Shown here in pieces: positions 62,969 to 64,000 of a stretch of 64,000 nt of DNA. This DNA comes from Rhizobium lentis. GTDB taxonomy: Bacteria; Pseudomonadota; Alphaproteobacteria; Rhizobiales; Rhizobiaceae. Every line of letters begins with the position of its first letter. The first letter of the stretch is position 1. The stretch covers positions 62,001 to 126,000 of the forward strand of contig NZ_CP071455.1 in NCBI RefSeq assembly GCF_017352135.1. Reading direction: 5' to 3'. A model generated the notes under the pieces. The model searched no databases and was not told the DNA's origin. It was given only the letters and a program-made list of their open reading frames with translations. Made by a program: the position numbers and the translations under genes.

Positions 62969-63529
62969 TCACTCGGCAGCGATAAGCGCTTGATGTCGGG
63001 CAGGAAAGAAGGCAGAAAGCTCGCGAATGACATCTTCGATCCGCTTGGAAAGCGGCTCGGACGAGACGCGGTAATCGGTGAAGTCACGGTCGGAAGCATA
63101 AATGGCCGTCGGCAGCGTGTGGGACATGAAGAAGCCGAAGAGCGGGCGGAGCTGATGCTCGACCACAAGCGCATGCCGGTCGCCGCCGCCGGTTGCGCTG
63201 ATCACGATCGGCTTGGCGCGCAGCTCATGCGGATCGATCAGGTCGATCAGATGTTTGAAGAGGCCGGGATAGCTGCCTTTGTAGGTCGGCGCGCCGATAA
63301 CCAGCACGTCGGCATTGACGATGTCGTCGATGATGTCCTTGGCGCGGCTGTCGAGATCGTCACGGCGCAGCGCTTGGCCAAGCGAGGGGCCGACATCGGC
63401 CAGGTCGTAGATGGTGTTGTCGAAGCCGTATTTCTCACGGGCGAGACTGGCGACGTTTTCGACGAGCGCGAAGGTCTTCGAGGGGCGGTTGAAGCTACCC
63501 GCAAGGCCGACCAGTGTATGAGCAGACAT
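62969..63529 (-). CDS. NADPH-dependent FMN reductase (SsuE/MsuE family)
   Basis: A 186-residue flavodoxin-fold reductase. The flavin phosphate loop is GSFNRPSKT at 11-19, with VLVIGAPTYKGSYPGLFKHL near 75-94, then ISATGGGDRHALVVEHQLRP, a block typical of MsuE/SsuE. It reduces FMN for two-component monooxygenases such as SsuD or DszA types. AAGGAAA precedes the ATG. It has its own terminator and, about 50 bases upstream, site B of the sulfur motif, almost identical to site A beside the monooxygenase operons 45 kb away. Confidence 0.92.
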   Translation of the reverse strand: MSAHTLVGLAGSFNRPSKTFALVENVASLAREKYGFDNTIYDLADVGPSLGQALRRDDLDSRAKDIIDDIVNADVLVIGAPTYKGSYPGLFKHLIDLIDPHELRAKPIVISATGGGDRHALVVEHQLRPLFGFFMSHTLPTAIYASDRDFTDYRVSSEPLSKRIEDVIRELSAFFPARHQALIAAE

Positions 63530-63575
63530 GCCATTTCCTTCCTATACGTGCCGTAACCGATGTCGTTCTCCGAGA

Positions 63576-63602
63576 ATATTATCTATAAAAATAGTGGATT
63601 AA
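63576..63602. promoter_or_regulatory. Dyad motif ATCTA-N9-TGGATTAA (site B of shared sulfur motif)
   Basis: ATATTATCTAT at 63576-63586 is identical to 15769-15779. ATCTA (63581-63585) and TGGATTAA (63595-63602) are spaced by nine bases as at site A. It stands 52 bases upstream of the FMN reductase start, in operator position. Confidence 0.6.
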
Positions 63603-63743
63603 AGGAATGATGATCCCTCTTCCCCATATGAGATGAAAAATGCGTTCGTGCCTGTCGCGATAGCGACGTTCGAAACCGCATGATGCGTCCCGCCGGAATA
63701 TCGAGGGATTTCCGGCTCGATGCATCACCTGCATGCGGCTGAC

Positions 63744-64000
63744 CTAGGATTTCGGCTTTGGGATGCGCGGCAGGAAGACCGTCAGAAGGCCGAGCAGCGG
63801 CAGGTAGGAGCAGAGGCGGTAGACGAAGGCGATGCCGTGGGTGTCGGCAAAATCGCCGAGCAACGCCGCGCCAAGCCCCCCTGCCCCGAATGCAAAGCCG
63901 AAGAAGACGCCGGCAATCAGCCCGACGCGGCCAGGCACCAGTTCCTGGGCGAAGACGACGATCGCCGAAAAGGCCGAAGCAAAGACAAGGCCGATGACGA
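63744..64000 (-). CDS. MFS transporter, fosmidomycin-resistance (Fsr) type, C-terminal part
   Basis: Only the last 85 or so codons are inside the window; the 5' part lies beyond its end. The visible part reads VVFAQELVPGRVGLIAGVFF, then GFAFGAGGLGAALLGDFADT and a last helix LCSYLPLLGLLTVFLPRIPK. This matches the final helices of Fsr-like drug exporters of the major facilitator superfamily. It converges on nothing within the window; 214 bases separate it from the FMN reductase start. Confidence 0.8.
   Translation of the reverse strand, partial: VIGLVFASAFSAIVVFAQELVPGRVGLIAGVFFGFAFGAGGLGAALLGDFADTHGIAFVYRLCSYLPLLGLLTVFLPRIPKPKS

Overview
The window is a GC-rich alphaproteobacterial chromosome segment, most likely from a Rhizobium of the R. 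etli / R. leguminosarum group (inference). Supporting signs are five complete or nearly complete ABC solute importers plus a methionine importer, ATGA and TGATG gene overlaps, mosaic intergenic palindromes of the rhizobial type, a single-chain methylmalonyl-CoA mutase beside metNIQ, and a FixK-type box before a cytochrome bd operon. No rRNA, tRNA, CRISPR array, insertion sequence or prophage gene was seen.

Layout. 1-936 is the 3' part of an ABC ATPase. 941-8288 (minus) is a carbohydrate ABC operon with a sugar isomerase, a Gfo/Idh/MocA dehydrogenase and an inositol-phosphatase-like enzyme; a LacI-type regulator (8398-9468) diverges from it across a perfect CGTAAACGTTTACG operator. 9530-10202 is a Phd/VapC-type pair whose toxin is broken. 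10221-26134 is an organosulfur-type island: two LLM flavin monooxygenases, two SfnB/DszC-like flavoproteins, a ribose-type importer, a dipeptide-type importer and a class V aminotransferase. 26205-34259 holds a Ugp-type importer fused into one operon with a glycerophosphodiesterase, a LacI regulator and an inositol-phosphatase-like enzyme, facing a second, divergent glycerophosphodiesterase-like gene. 34792-38674 carries small housekeeping and hypothetical genes. 38788-45907 is a microaerobic respiration unit (regulator, cydDCAB and the tiny cydX). 46153-53343 is a third carbohydrate ABC operon with a dehydrogenase/aldo-keto reductase fusion and an AraC regulator; one permease is frameshifted. 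53344-57807 has a VOC fragment, a GNAT gene, two dehydrogenases and an FAH-family enzyme. 57809-63529 has methylmalonyl-CoA mutase, metNIQ and an FMN reductase. The window ends inside an MFS exporter gene.

How it fits together. The FMN reductase at 62969-63529 is of the type that supplies reduced flavin to two-component desulfurising monooxygenases like those at 10221-19872. I found one dyad motif, WTCYA-N9-TRGATTAA, before the FMN reductase, before metQ, and between the two halves of the ribose-type importer/monooxygenase locus. This suggests a sulfur regulon with an unknown regulator, and is the observation I rate highest. The second is the Ugp-GDPD-IMPase operon, whose gene content suggests uptake and stepwise dephosphorylation of a glycerophosphoinositol-like compound.
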